Below, piece by piece: positions 1 through 8,386 of a stretch of DNA of 64,000 bases; the stretch's first letter is position 1; each line of letters begins with the position of its first letter. The notes under the pieces were generated by a model. The model did not search any database. It saw only the letters and a program-made list of their open reading frames with translations, and was not told the origin of the DNA. The stretch covers positions 62,001-126,000 of the forward strand of contig CAKUVH010000004.1 of the NCBI GenBank assembly GCA_934695425.1, given 5' to 3'. The stretch comes from an uncultured Eubacteriales bacterium. Lineage in GTDB: Bacteria > Bacillota > Clostridia > Oscillospirales > Acutalibacteraceae. Position numbers and translations under genes: made by a program.

Positions 1-239
1 CCACCGGTCAAAACGGTCTTAATCAAGCTGCTGAATTCGGCAAATCTTTGGATATTACCGGAATAGTTTTAACCAAGCTTGACGGTACTGCCAGAGGCGG
101 AATAATTCTTTCCATAAAGAAAAAACTCGGCGTCCCCGTAAAATTTATCGGAGTCGGCGAAGGAATTGATGATTTAAGACCGTTCAATGCAAAAGAATTT
201 GTCGACGCAATTTTTGAAAACGAGGAGTCTAAAAATTAA
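1..239 (+). CDS. ftsY: Signal recognition particle receptor FtsY, C-terminal fragment
   Basis: This is the last 78 residues of FtsY, the membrane-associated SRP GTPase receptor that docks ribosome-nascent chain complexes at the translocon. The 5' part lies outside the window, and the reading frame is open from base 3. Visible are TGQNG, then VLTKLDGTARGG (the conserved SRP-GTPase G4/TKLD region) and FIGVGEGIDDLRPF, the typical closing motif of SRP GTPases. The end FNAKEFVDAIF favours FtsY over Ffh, which would continue into an M domain. The stop overlaps the ATG of the next gene (TAATG), so the two are translationally coupled. Confidence 0.93.
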   Translation, partial: TGQNGLNQAAEFGKSLDITGIVLTKLDGTARGGIILSIKKKLGVPVKFIGVGEGIDDLRPFNAKEFVDAIFENEESKN

Positions 240-808
240 TGCAAAGCTACGAATACTATAAAAACGAACTTGAAAAAATTCTTTCACCAAAGAGATTTAA
301 TCACTCCGTAAATGTTTCGTTAATGGCTGAAAAATTAGCGAAAAATTATGGAGTTGATTCGGAAAAAGCCAAGTTGGCGGGACTTTTGCACGATATATGC
401 AAAGAAAAACCTGATGAGGAAAATATTGAACTATCGAAAAAGAATGGATATTTTGCTTATTCGGATAAAATTAACTCCATTAAAATTTTACACGGTCCTG
501 CAGCATCGTTTTTTCTAAAAGAAAAGTACGGTATAACCGATAACGAAATATTAAATGCAGTAAAATATCATACCACGGGCAGAAAAAATATGACATTGTT
601 TGAAAAAATTATATTCGTAGCAGACCATATCTCTGAAGAAAGACAGTGGCCTGATGTTAAAGAGCTTCAAAAATTAGCCTTTGAAGATATAAATAAGGTC
701 GTTTTAAAAAAGCTTTCCACAGCCATTCAAAATTGCATTGACAGGCACCAATGCATTTGTGAAAATACCATGCAATTATATAATGAACTTATTTTAGAAG
801 GAGTTTAA
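239..808 (+). CDS. yqeK: YqeK-type HD hydrolase (symmetrical diadenosine tetraphosphatase)
   Basis: A 189-residue HD-domain protein of the YqeK family. Characterised members hydrolyse Ap4A symmetrically to two ADP, using an Fe/metal centre bound by His and Asp. The sequence shows an early His (RFNHSVNV, about residue 22), the HD pair in GLLHDICK (about residue 51), a later His in ILHGPAA and KYHTTGR, and the closing Asp in FVADHISEERQ. Length is normal for the family. The ATG overlaps the ftsY stop, and rsfS follows after 3 bases. The yqeK-rsfS pairing is widely conserved in Bacillota, which supports both calls. Confidence 0.92.
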   Translation: MQSYEYYKNELEKILSPKRFNHSVNVSLMAEKLAKNYGVDSEKAKLAGLLHDICKEKPDEENIELSKKNGYFAYSDKINSIKILHGPAASFFLKEKYGITDNEILNAVKYHTTGRKNMTLFEKIIFVADHISEERQWPDVKELQKLAFEDINKVVLKKLSTAIQNCIDRHQCICENTMQLYNELILEGV

Positions 809-811
809 AGT

Positions 812-1129
812 ATGGAATCCAATATTCTTGCAAATAAAATAAAAGAAATACTTGATAATAAAAAAGCCGTAGACGTAGAAATTATAGATTTAAGAGAAAA
901 AAAGAGCTTTTCTGATTTTTTTGTGCTGGCCACAGGTACAAGCAGTACGCATATTAAATCCCTTGCGGATGAAGTTGAATCAGAACTCGAAAAAGAAGAT
1001 ATATACCCCGATCATTGTGAGGGTAAAATTTCCAATTCTTGGATTGTTATTGATTATAACAATGTTGTGGTCCATATTTTTTCTCAAGAAGCCAGAGAAT
1101 TATACAATTTGGAAAAATTATGGAAATGA
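812..1129 (+). CDS. rsfS: Ribosome silencing factor RsfS
   Basis: A 105-residue RsfS/YbeB/Iojap protein. Family members bind ribosomal protein uL14 on the 50S subunit and block subunit joining when nutrients are short. The diagnostic segments are all present: SFSDFFVLATGTSSTHIKSLADEV, then YPDHCEGK, WIVIDYNNVVVHIFSQEAR and YNLEKLW near the C-terminus (quoted in pieces). Full length. It starts 3 bases after yqeK, with the ribosome site inside the end of that gene (GAAGGAG), so it sits in the ftsY-yqeK-rsfS-leuS run of genes. Confidence 0.95.
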   Translation: MESNILANKIKEILDNKKAVDVEIIDLREKKSFSDFFVLATGTSSTHIKSLADEVESELEKEDIYPDHCEGKISNSWIVIDYNNVVVHIFSQEARELYNLEKLWK

Positions 1130-1150
1130 ATGTTTGAGGAGAAATTCAAT

Positions 1151-3532
1151 ATGAAAGAAAAATACAGTCCTGAAAATATAGAAAAAAAGTGGCAAAAAAT
1201 TTGGGAAGAAAAAGGAGCTTTTCACGCAAAAAACGAATATGATAAGCCTAAATTTTACGCCCTTGTAGAATTTCCTTATCCTTCGGGACAAGGTTTACAC
1301 GTCGGTCATCCCAGAAGTTACACCGCGCTCGATATAGTCGCACGAAAAAAAAGAATGCAAGGTTACAATGTTCTTTACCCGATGGGATGGGACGCTTTCG
1401 GGCTTCCGACCGAAAATTACGCAATAAAAAATAAGATTCACCCAAGAATCGTAACCGAAAAAAATATATCAAGATTCAAAAGTCAGCTGCAAGCTTTGGG
1501 GCTTTCTTTTGACTGGAGCCGAGAAATAGATACCACTAACCCTTCTTACTATAAGTGGACTCAGTGGATATTTTTACAGATGTTTAAAAAAGGTCTGGCA
1601 TATAAAAGTGAAGCAACCGTAAACTGGTGCACATCCTGCAAATGCGTTTTAGCCAACGAAGAGGTCGTAAACGGAGTTTGCGAGCGGTGCGGAAGTGAAG
1701 TAATACATAAAGTTAAATCTCAATGGATGCTCAAAATCACAGAATATGCCCAAAGACTTATAGACGATTTGGAACTCGTCGATTACCCCGAAAGAGTGAA
1801 AGCTCAGCAAATTAACTGGATAGGACGTTCAACAGGTGCGGAAATTGATTTTTCAACCAGTGTAGGAAAAAATCTTAAAGTATATACGACTCGTCCCGAT
1901 ACGATTTTCGGCGTTACATATATGGTTATTTCGCCTGAACATCCCATCATAGAAGAGTTTAAAAATCAAATTAAAAACATAACTGAAATTGAAAATTACA
2001 GACAAGAAGCAAGCAAAAAATCCGATTTTCAAAGAACCGAACTCAATAAAGACAAAACCGGCGTAAAGATAGAGGGTATAACCGCTAAAAATCCTGTAAA
2101 CGGAAAAGAAATACCTATTTTCGTGTCCGACTACGTTTTGATGAGTTATGCTCAAGGAGCAATAATGGCTGTTCCTGCGCACGATGAGAGAGATAAAGCT
2201 TTTGCAAATAAATATAATCTTCCGGTTTTAGAAGTAATCGACGAAAACGGAAAAGTGATTAATTCGGAGTTTTTAAACGGAAAAGATTCAAAAGAAGCCA
2301 AACCAGAAATGATTTCTTATCTTGAAAAAGCCGATATCGGGAAGTCTAAAGTTAATTACAAACTCCGTGACTGGGTATTCTCACGCCAGCGCTATTGGGG
2401 AGAACCGATTCCGATAATTCACTGCGAAAAATGCGGATATGTTCCCGTTCCTGAATCGGAATTGCCTCTTAATTTGCCCGATATAGAAGATTTCGAATCT
2501 CTCGAGGGCGGCGAATCGCCTTTGGATAATATTTCTTCATGGGTAAATACAACCTGTCCTCATTGCGGAGGAAAAGCCAAACGTGAAACCGATACAATGC
2601 CGCAGTGGGCGGGCTCTTCGTGGTATTTCCTTCGTTATCTTGACCCGCATAATGATAAAAATCTTGCTGATCCTGAAGCCATTAAATATTGGATGCCTGT
2701 AGATTGGTATAACGGTGGGATGGAACACACGACACTCCACTTGCTTTACAGTCGTTTCTGGTACAAATTTTTGTACGATATAGGAATCGCGCCCGGACCT
2801 GAGCCATATAAAAAACGAACCAGCCATGGAATGATTCTCGGAGAAAACAACGAAAAAATGAGTAAATCCAGAGGAAATGTCGTTAACCCCGATGATATTG
2901 TGAAAGAATTCGGCGCGGATACTTTGCGTATTTATGAAATGTTTATCGGTGATTTCGAAAAGCCTGCTCCGTGGAATACGGCCGGAATCAAAGGCAGCCG
3001 CAGGTTTATCGAAAGATACTGGGGTTTAAGAGAAATCCTTGATGACAATAAAAAAGTAATAAGCTCCAAATTAGAAACCGCTTTTCATAAAACAATTAAA
3101 AAAGTTCAAGAAGACATCGATAATCTGAAATTCAATACCGCTGTTGCTGCTCTTATGGGGCTTATAAACAGCATATACGACGAAGGATTTATAACATCTG
3201 AATACCTGAAAATTTTTACACTTCTTTTGAGCCCTTTCGCTCCGCACGTCACGGAAGAAATGTGGGCGGAATGCAATTTAGGCGAAGGTATTGCATCGCT
3301 CGCTCAGTGGCCTCAGTACGATGAAAATAAATGCGTTGAAAATGAAATTCCTATAGTTCTTCAAGTTAATGGTAAAATGAGAGGAAAAGTTCTTGCCCCG
3401 GTCGGGATTTCTCAAGATGAAATTCTGGAATCGGCTAAAAAAGAAGAAAATTTCAGCAGAGCTATCGAAGGGAAAAATATCGTGAAAGTGATATATGTTC
3501 CCGGAAGAATATTGAACGTCGTAGCCAAATAA
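1151..3532 (+). CDS. leuS: Leucyl-tRNA synthetase
   Basis: Class I leucyl-tRNA synthetase, 793 residues, bacterial type. The HIGH-equivalent HVGH is at residues 50-53 and the KMSKS loop near residue 570. A zinc-knuckle-like CTSC...CERC module lies about residue 165, the CP1 editing domain with the TTRPDTIFG threonine-rich motif about residue 250, and an MPQWAGSSWYFLR region precedes the KMSKS loop. I place the start at ATG 1151 rather than the in-frame ATG at 1130. GAGGAG at 1136-1141 is 9 bases upstream of 1151, and family members begin MKEKY..IEKKWQ. The 1130 ATG merely overlaps the rsfS stop. Confidence 0.97.
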   Translation: MKEKYSPENIEKKWQKIWEEKGAFHAKNEYDKPKFYALVEFPYPSGQGLHVGHPRSYTALDIVARKKRMQGYNVLYPMGWDAFGLPTENYAIKNKIHPRIVTEKNISRFKSQLQALGLSFDWSREIDTTNPSYYKWTQWIFLQMFKKGLAYKSEATVNWCTSCKCVLANEEVVNGVCERCGSEVIHKVKSQWMLKITEYAQRLIDDLELVDYPERVKAQQINWIGRSTGAEIDFSTSVGKNLKVYTTRPDTIFGVTYMVISPEHPIIEEFKNQIKNITEIENYRQEASKKSDFQRTELNKDKTGVKIEGITAKNPVNGKEIPIFVSDYVLMSYAQGAIMAVPAHDERDKAFANKYNLPVLEVIDENGKVINSEFLNGKDSKEAKPEMISYLEKADIGKSKVNYKLRDWVFSRQRYWGEPIPIIHCEKCGYVPVPESELPLNLPDIEDFESLEGGESPLDNISSWVNTTCPHCGGKAKRETDTMPQWAGSSWYFLRYLDPHNDKNLADPEAIKYWMPVDWYNGGMEHTTLHLLYSRFWYKFLYDIGIAPGPEPYKKRTSHGMILGENNEKMSKSRGNVVNPDDIVKEFGADTLRIYEMFIGDFEKPAPWNTAGIKGSRRFIERYWGLREILDDNKKVISSKLETAFHKTIKKVQEDIDNLKFNTAVAALMGLINSIYDEGFITSEYLKIFTLLLSPFAPHVTEEMWAECNLGEGIASLAQWPQYDENKCVENEIPIVLQVNGKMRGKVLAPVGISQDEILESAKKEENFSRAIEGKNIVKVIYVPGRILNVVAK

Positions 3533-3593
3533 ATAATAAAACTTACGTTGTGTTGCATAAATTTTATAAAACATTTAATATTGGAGGTATTTA

Positions 3594-6173
3594 ATGGAAA
3601 ACAGTAACACAGTAAAAATGATAGATGAATTGGTACTTAAAGCAAGAGAAGCTTTAACACAGTACATGAAAATGAACCAGGCGGATATTGATAAAATCGT
3701 CGAAGCAATGGCGCTTGCAGCCGTTGAAAATCACGTTTTATTTTCCGAAAAAGCTGCCTTGGAAACCGGACGTGGAATAATTGAAGATAAAATAATAAAA
3801 AATATGTTCGCGTCGGAATATATTTACAATTCGATAAAAAATCAAAAGACCGTCGGAATAATCGATAAAAACGACGAAGAAAATTATGTAAAAATCGCAG
3901 AACCTCTCGGCGTGGTTGCGGGAGTAACTCCCGTTACCAATCCAACATCTACGGTTGTATTTAAATCGCTCATATGTGCAAAAACAAGAAATCCGATAAT
4001 ATTTGGTTTTCATCCCGGAGCTCAAAAATGCTGCACATTAGCGGCGGAAATTTTAAGAGACGCTGCGATAAAAGCCGGTGCTCCCGAAAATTGTATCCAA
4101 TGGATAGAATATCCGTCCATCGAAGCGACTTCTGCACTTATGAATCATCCCGGTGTGGATATCGTGCTTGCAACCGGTGGCTCAGGAATGGTTAAATCCG
4201 CTTACTCCACCGGAAAACCCGCTTTGGGAGTAGGGCCGGGAAATGTACCTTGTTACATTGAAAAAAGCGCAAAGTTGGAAAGAGCTTGCAACGATTTAAT
4301 TCTTTCCAAAACTTTTGACAACGGAATGATTTGCGCTTCGGAACAATCTGTTATCGTCGATGAAGATATAGCTTCCGAATTTGAAAATATAATGACTAAA
4401 AACGGTTGTGTATTTTTAAGCGAAGAAGATACTGAAAAGCTTACGTTATATATGATAAATCCCGAAAAAAGAACATTAAACGGAGCTGTTGCAGGGAAAA
4501 GCGCACCTACAATAGCTGAATCTGCGGGCATAAATGTTCCGAAAGACACTAAAATTCTCATAGTTAAACTCGACGGTGTTGGAAAAGATTATCCTTTATC
4601 TGTAGAAAAATTGTCTCCCGTACTTTCATACTATACAGTTAAAGATTCTTCAGAGGGACTTGAAAGATGCAAAGAAGTTTTGAGATTTAACGGCGAGGGA
4701 CATACCGCAGTAATTCACTCGCAAAACGAACAAATAATTGAAAAATTCGGAGAAACGATGGACGCCGGAAGAATTATAGTAAATTCTCCGTCTTCACAGG
4801 GCGCAATCGGAGACATATATAACTGCGCAACTCCATCTTTAACTCTCGGATGCGGTTCAAAAGGAAAAAATTCCACAACCGATAATGTTTCTGTTAATAA
4901 TCTTCTAAATATAAAAAGAGTATTCAAAAGAAGGGTTAATATGCAGTGGTTCAAAGTTCCGTCAAAAATATATTTTGAAAAAGGTTCGATTTCGTACCTC
5001 GAAGATATGCCGAATATTAACCGTATATTTATTGTTACCGATGAAACAATGGTTAAGCTCGGGAATGTTCAAAAAATTATGTATCATTTGAATAAGAGAA
5101 ATAATAATTGCCAAATAGAAGTATTTTCAAGTGTAAGCCCCGACCCCGATGTCGAAACTGTCTGGAAAGGGCTTGAAGTTATGAAGAGGTTTTCGCCTGA
5201 TGCGATAATCGCCTTAGGAGGAGGCTCACCTATAGACGCCGCAAAAGCCATGTGGATGTTTTATGAATATCCGGAACTCGATTTTGATGGCTTGAAGCTC
5301 AAATTTATGGACATACGAAAACGTGCTTTCAAATACCCCGGCTCTCATAAAATTCCTTTGATTGCAATTCCAACCACTTCGGGAACAGGCTCGGAAGTAA
5401 CGTCATTTGCGGTAATTACAGATAAAAAAGAAAATATAAAGTATCCTCTTGCTGATTATTTCTTAACCCCAAGCGTTGCGATAATTGACCCTGATTTTGT
5501 GGCATCTCTTCCTAAATCTCCCACGGCCGATACCGGCATGGATGTACTCACTCACGCCATTGAATCTTATGTTTCCACCATGGCAAGCGACTACACCGAC
5601 GCCCTTGCGGAAAAAGCCATAAAATTGGTCTTTAAGTATCTAAAAAAAGCTTACGAAAACGGAAGCAACGATCCTGAGGCTCGTGAAAAAATGCACAATG
5701 CTTCATGTATCGCAGGGATGGCGTTCACAAATGCATTTTTGGGACTTAATCATTCTATGGCTCATAAACTCGGTGGTGAATTCCACGTTCCTCATGGAAG
5801 AGCCAACGCGATTTTGCTGCCATATGTCATAAAATATAACGCATCGCTCCCATCGAAATTTGCTGCATTTCCAAAATACGAAAGCTATAAAGCGGATAAA
5901 AGATATGCCGAAATCGCGGAAATGGTAGGTGTTGCCGGAGAAGATACTGTTCAGAGCGTTGATAATTTGATAGAATCGATTAAAAAGATGAACGAATCCC
6001 TCAACATCCCGCTAAGCCTTAAAGACTACGGTATTTCCGAGGAAGAATTTTTAAGTAAAGTCGACATGCTTTCAAAGCTTGCTCACGAGGATCAGTGCAC
6101 CGGCACCAATCCGAGGTATCCTCTCATAAGCGAGATAAAAGAAATTTATTTGAATTGTTATTACGGAGAATAA
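3594..6173 (+). CDS. adhE: Bifunctional acetaldehyde-CoA / alcohol dehydrogenase AdhE
   Basis: An 859-residue two-domain fermentative enzyme that reduces acetyl-CoA to acetaldehyde and then ethanol, re-oxidising NADH; it typically assembles into spirosomes. The N-terminal aldehyde dehydrogenase half (about 1-440) carries the catalytic Cys in NGMICASEQSV (about residue 247). The C-terminal iron-dependent alcohol dehydrogenase half starts near residue 450. It shows ALGGGSPIDAAK (nucleotide binding), DTGMDVLTHAIESYVS, GLNHSMAHKLGG and HVPHGRANAILLP, which hold the Asp and His iron ligands. A good ribosome site (GGAGG) precedes the ATG. It follows leuS by 61 bases, where no promoter or Rex-type site was convincing, and ends at a strong terminator. 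Confidence 0.97.
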   Translation: MENSNTVKMIDELVLKAREALTQYMKMNQADIDKIVEAMALAAVENHVLFSEKAALETGRGIIEDKIIKNMFASEYIYNSIKNQKTVGIIDKNDEENYVKIAEPLGVVAGVTPVTNPTSTVVFKSLICAKTRNPIIFGFHPGAQKCCTLAAEILRDAAIKAGAPENCIQWIEYPSIEATSALMNHPGVDIVLATGGSGMVKSAYSTGKPALGVGPGNVPCYIEKSAKLERACNDLILSKTFDNGMICASEQSVIVDEDIASEFENIMTKNGCVFLSEEDTEKLTLYMINPEKRTLNGAVAGKSAPTIAESAGINVPKDTKILIVKLDGVGKDYPLSVEKLSPVLSYYTVKDSSEGLERCKEVLRFNGEGHTAVIHSQNEQIIEKFGETMDAGRIIVNSPSSQGAIGDIYNCATPSLTLGCGSKGKNSTTDNVSVNNLLNIKRVFKRRVNMQWFKVPSKIYFEKGSISYLEDMPNINRIFIVTDETMVKLGNVQKIMYHLNKRNNNCQIEVFSSVSPDPDVETVWKGLEVMKRFSPDAIIALGGGSPIDAAKAMWMFYEYPELDFDGLKLKFMDIRKRAFKYPGSHKIPLIAIPTTSGTGSEVTSFAVITDKKENIKYPLADYFLTPSVAIIDPDFVASLPKSPTADTGMDVLTHAIESYVSTMASDYTDALAEKAIKLVFKYLKKAYENGSNDPEAREKMHNASCIAGMAFTNAFLGLNHSMAHKLGGEFHVPHGRANAILLPYVIKYNASLPSKFAAFPKYESYKADKRYAEIAEMVGVAGEDTVQSVDNLIESIKKMNESLNIPLSLKDYGISEEEFLSKVDMLSKLAHEDQCTGTNPRYPLISEIKEIYLNCYYGE

Positions 6174-6178
6174 AATTA

Positions 6179-6213
6179 ATCTACTGCAATATAATTTTGC
6201 AGTAGATTTTTTT
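6179..6213 (+). terminator. Intrinsic terminator after adhE
   Basis: A perfect 11-bp stem, ATCTACTGCAA (6179-6189) and TTGCAGTAGAT (6197-6207), with a 7-base loop and followed by a run of T. It separates adhE (+) from the convergent ruvX gene (-), whose stop codon begins at the end of the T run. Confidence 0.9.
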
Positions 6214-6631
6214 AACGGGAATTTTTTCTAAACTCCAAATAATTTTCAAGTATGATTGATGCGCTCAAAGTATCAATTATATTTTTCCTTTTTTTGCCGC
6301 GGGTATTTGTTTGATTGAGATAATTATGAGCAGTAATTGTTGTTCTGCGCTCGTCCCATAAATTTACAGGTATATTTATTTTTTCTTTAAGTTCCTCTGC
6401 AAATTTTTGCGCTCTTTGTGCGCTTTCTCCCAAACTCCCGTCCATATTTTTCGGCAATCCTATTACTGCCATTTCGGCTTTGTAAGAGGTTAAATTTTCT
6501 ATTATTTTTAATATTAATTTTTCGTCGTCTTTTTCTTGTATTGTCCCGATAGGAGACGCTAAAATTTCGCTTTTGTCGCAGACCGCCAGGCCTGTACGTG
6601 CTTTTCCCAAATCAATTGCCATTATAATCAT
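6212..6631 (-). CDS. ruvX: Putative pre-16S rRNA nuclease RuvX/YqgF
   Basis: A 139-residue RNase H-fold protein of the YqgF family, which takes part in 5' processing of 16S rRNA and was earlier proposed as a Holliday junction resolvase. It shows the N-terminal MAIDLGKARTGLAVCD strand motif with the catalytic Asp, GLPKNMDGSLGESAQRAQKF in the middle, and WDERRTTITAHNYL with the conserved acidic pair. AAGGAG lies 8 bases before the ATG. It stands alone on the minus strand, convergent with adhE and divergent from the heat-shock operon. Confidence 0.94.
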   Translation of the reverse strand: MIIMAIDLGKARTGLAVCDKSEILASPIGTIQEKDDEKLILKIIENLTSYKAEMAVIGLPKNMDGSLGESAQRAQKFAEELKEKINIPVNLWDERRTTITAHNYLNQTNTRGKKRKNIIDTLSASIILENYLEFRKNSR

Positions 6632-6678
6632 ATAAAATGCTCCTTAAAAAAATAATTATAAAAATATAAAAATAGGTA

Positions 6679-6707
6679 TTGACAAACCACAAAAAAGATG
6701 GTAAAGT
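6679..6707 (+). promoter_or_regulatory. Sigma-A promoter of the hrcA-grpE-dnaK-dnaJ operon
   Basis: TTGACA at 6679-6684, a 17-base spacer and TAAAGT at 6702-6707. The CIRCE operator begins 8 bases downstream, as expected for a vegetative promoter repressed by HrcA. Confidence 0.88.
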
Positions 6708-6715
6708 TTAATTAG

Positions 6716-6742
6716 TTAGCACTCCAAGTGATTGAGTGCTAA
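6716..6742 (+). promoter_or_regulatory. CIRCE operator (HrcA binding site)
   Basis: TTAGCACTC (6716-6724), nine bases, GAGTGCTAA (6734-6742). This is an exact match to the consensus inverted repeat bound by the HrcA repressor. It overlaps the expected transcription start, so HrcA binding would block its own operon. It also lies in the 5' untranslated region of the mRNA. Confidence 0.97.
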
Positions 6743-6767
6743 TGATCGAAAAGAGAGGTGAATAAAA

Positions 6768-7793
6768 CTGGAACCGAAAGACCGAAAGCTTAAAATTTTG
6801 TCCTCTATAATTGATAGATACGTTTTAAACGGCGACCCTGTGGGTTCGAAAGCTTTGTGCGAGGATCTTGAGTATGAATTTTCATCTGCCACAATCCGAA
6901 GTGACATGGCTCGGCTGGTTGACCTTGGCTATTTATTACAGCCTCATGTTTCATCCGGAAGAGTGCCTTCAGACCAAGGCTACAGATTATACATTAACAA
7001 ATTAATGCCGAAAAAGCCACTATCTTTAGAAGAAAAAATTTTTATAAACGGAATTTTAAGTGTTTCAGCCACTGACCCCGAAAAGCTTTTAACGGGTGCA
7101 GCGAAGGTTCTTTCGGAAATAACAAATTTTACCGCTATTGTTACCGCACCGCCAAGCTCAGAGTCAACCGTCAGAGATATAACTTTTGTGAAAATCGGTC
7201 GAATGACCGCTATGATGGTGCTTATGACTTCTGATGGAATGGTGAAGAACAAGATTTTTAGATGTGATTATGAGCTTAACGACGAAATTCTTTACATGTT
7301 TAGCGGTATACTTAACGGCAAATTCCGAGGCGAAAAGCTTAAGGATATCACCCCTGAATTTGTGGATATTTTAGTTGGCGAAGACAGAGAACTGGCACTT
7401 CTGTTGCTGCCGGTTATTGATGTTTTAATGGACGCCGCAAAAGAAGCTTGTGAAGTTGAAGTAAAAATTTACGGTCAAAAGAATTTGCTTTCCATACCTG
7501 GAATCACCACCGAAATGGTGATAAATATTTTTAATTTTCTTGAAAACAAAGAGAAGGTTCTCAAGCTCCTTGATTTGGGAGAATACGGAGTGAAATTTAC
7601 TGTAGGTGATGAGAACAAGTACATGGAACTCAAAGACGCAAGTGTTGTTTCGTTTCATTACGGAATAGGTGGCAAAATCGGTACAATAGGAATTATCGGG
7701 CCTACGCGTATGAACTACGGAAAGGTTTATTCTCAACTGGAATATGTTGCTTCTCTTATAGGAGTTTTGCTGGGAAGAATTCTTGAAAATTAG
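6768..7793 (+). CDS. hrcA: Heat-inducible transcription repressor HrcA
   Basis: A 341-residue HrcA repressor that binds CIRCE with help from GroEL. The N-terminal winged helix shows DRKLKILSSIIDRYVLNGDPVGSKAL and later SSATIRSDMARLVDLGYLLQPHVSSGRVPSDQGYR (described in parts). The C-terminal GAF-like region ends IGIIGPTRMNYGKVYSQLEYVASLIG. The start is uncertain. The frame is closed by TGA at 6759-6761. The only start-like codon with the right distance from AGAGAGGTG (6752-6760) is CTG at 6768. The next candidate, TTG 6798, has no ribosome site and would lose the first helix of the DNA-binding domain. Confidence 0.93.
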   Translation: MEPKDRKLKILSSIIDRYVLNGDPVGSKALCEDLEYEFSSATIRSDMARLVDLGYLLQPHVSSGRVPSDQGYRLYINKLMPKKPLSLEEKIFINGILSVSATDPEKLLTGAAKVLSEITNFTAIVTAPPSSESTVRDITFVKIGRMTAMMVLMTSDGMVKNKIFRCDYELNDEILYMFSGILNGKFRGEKLKDITPEFVDILVGEDRELALLLLPVIDVLMDAAKEACEVEVKIYGQKNLLSIPGITTEMVINIFNFLENKEKVLKLLDLGEYGVKFTVGDENKYMELKDASVVSFHYGIGGKIGTIGIIGPTRMNYGKVYSQLEYVASLIGVLLGRILEN

Positions 7794-7826
7794 CGGTTTG
7801 ATTTTTGAAAGGGGAATTTTACATTA

Positions 7827-8339
7827 ATGAGCGATAATAAAGAAAAAAAAGAGATGAAAGAAAACGAAATCAAAGAAGATGAAGTATTAGAAAAAGATTC
7901 CGAGGCCGAAAAAATAAAAAAAGATCTTGAAAATACAAAGAATTTATTATTAAGGACAGCTGCCGAGTACGACAATTTCAGGAAGCGTTCTGAACGCGAA
8001 AAAGATGCAATTTATTCAAACGCCGTTTCATCGGCCGTCAAGAATATTTTGCCGTTGGCTGATAGTTTAGATGCAGCAATTAAGGCAGCTGAAAACGAGA
8101 GCGAAGAATACAAAAAAGGAATTGAACTCTTGGCAAATCAAATGCAAAAAGCTCTTAATAATTTGGATGTCGAAGCTTTCGGAAGCATAGGCGACGACTT
8201 TGACCCAAATCTTCATCATGCGATTTCTCATTCCGAAAGTGATGAAGAAAAACAAAATTTCGTATCTCTTGTTTTTCAAAAAGGATATAAGATCGGTGAT
8301 AAAATAATAAGACCAGCAATGGTTCAAGTCACCAATTAA
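7827..8339 (+). CDS. grpE: GrpE nucleotide exchange factor
   Basis: A 170-residue GrpE, the co-chaperone that releases ADP from DnaK. The first 45 residues are highly charged (Lys/Glu-rich) and disordered-looking. A long coiled-coil helix follows (LRTAAEYDNFRKRSEREK, the most conserved segment). The C-terminal beta domain shows FGSIGDDFDPNLHHAISH and ends VFQKGYKIGDKIIRPAMVQV. AAGGGG precedes the ATG. Second gene of the CIRCE-controlled operon, 33 bases after hrcA. Confidence 0.96.
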   Translation: MSDNKEKKEMKENEIKEDEVLEKDSEAEKIKKDLENTKNLLLRTAAEYDNFRKRSEREKDAIYSNAVSSAVKNILPLADSLDAAIKAAENESEEYKKGIELLANQMQKALNNLDVEAFGSIGDDFDPNLHHAISHSESDEEKQNFVSLVFQKGYKIGDKIIRPAMVQVTN

Positions 8340-8386
8340 TTAAAAAATAAAAATAATAATCAATTAATTTAGGAGGAAAAAATATT

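Noticed and set aside
1130..1150. In-frame ATG at 1130 as the leuS start.
   Set aside because: It overlaps the rsfS stop and has no ribosome site; GAGGAG is correctly spaced only for ATG 1151, which also matches family N-termini.
3533..3593. A Rex-type redox operator upstream of adhE.
   Set aside because: TTGTGTTG is present but the second half-site of the palindrome is missing.
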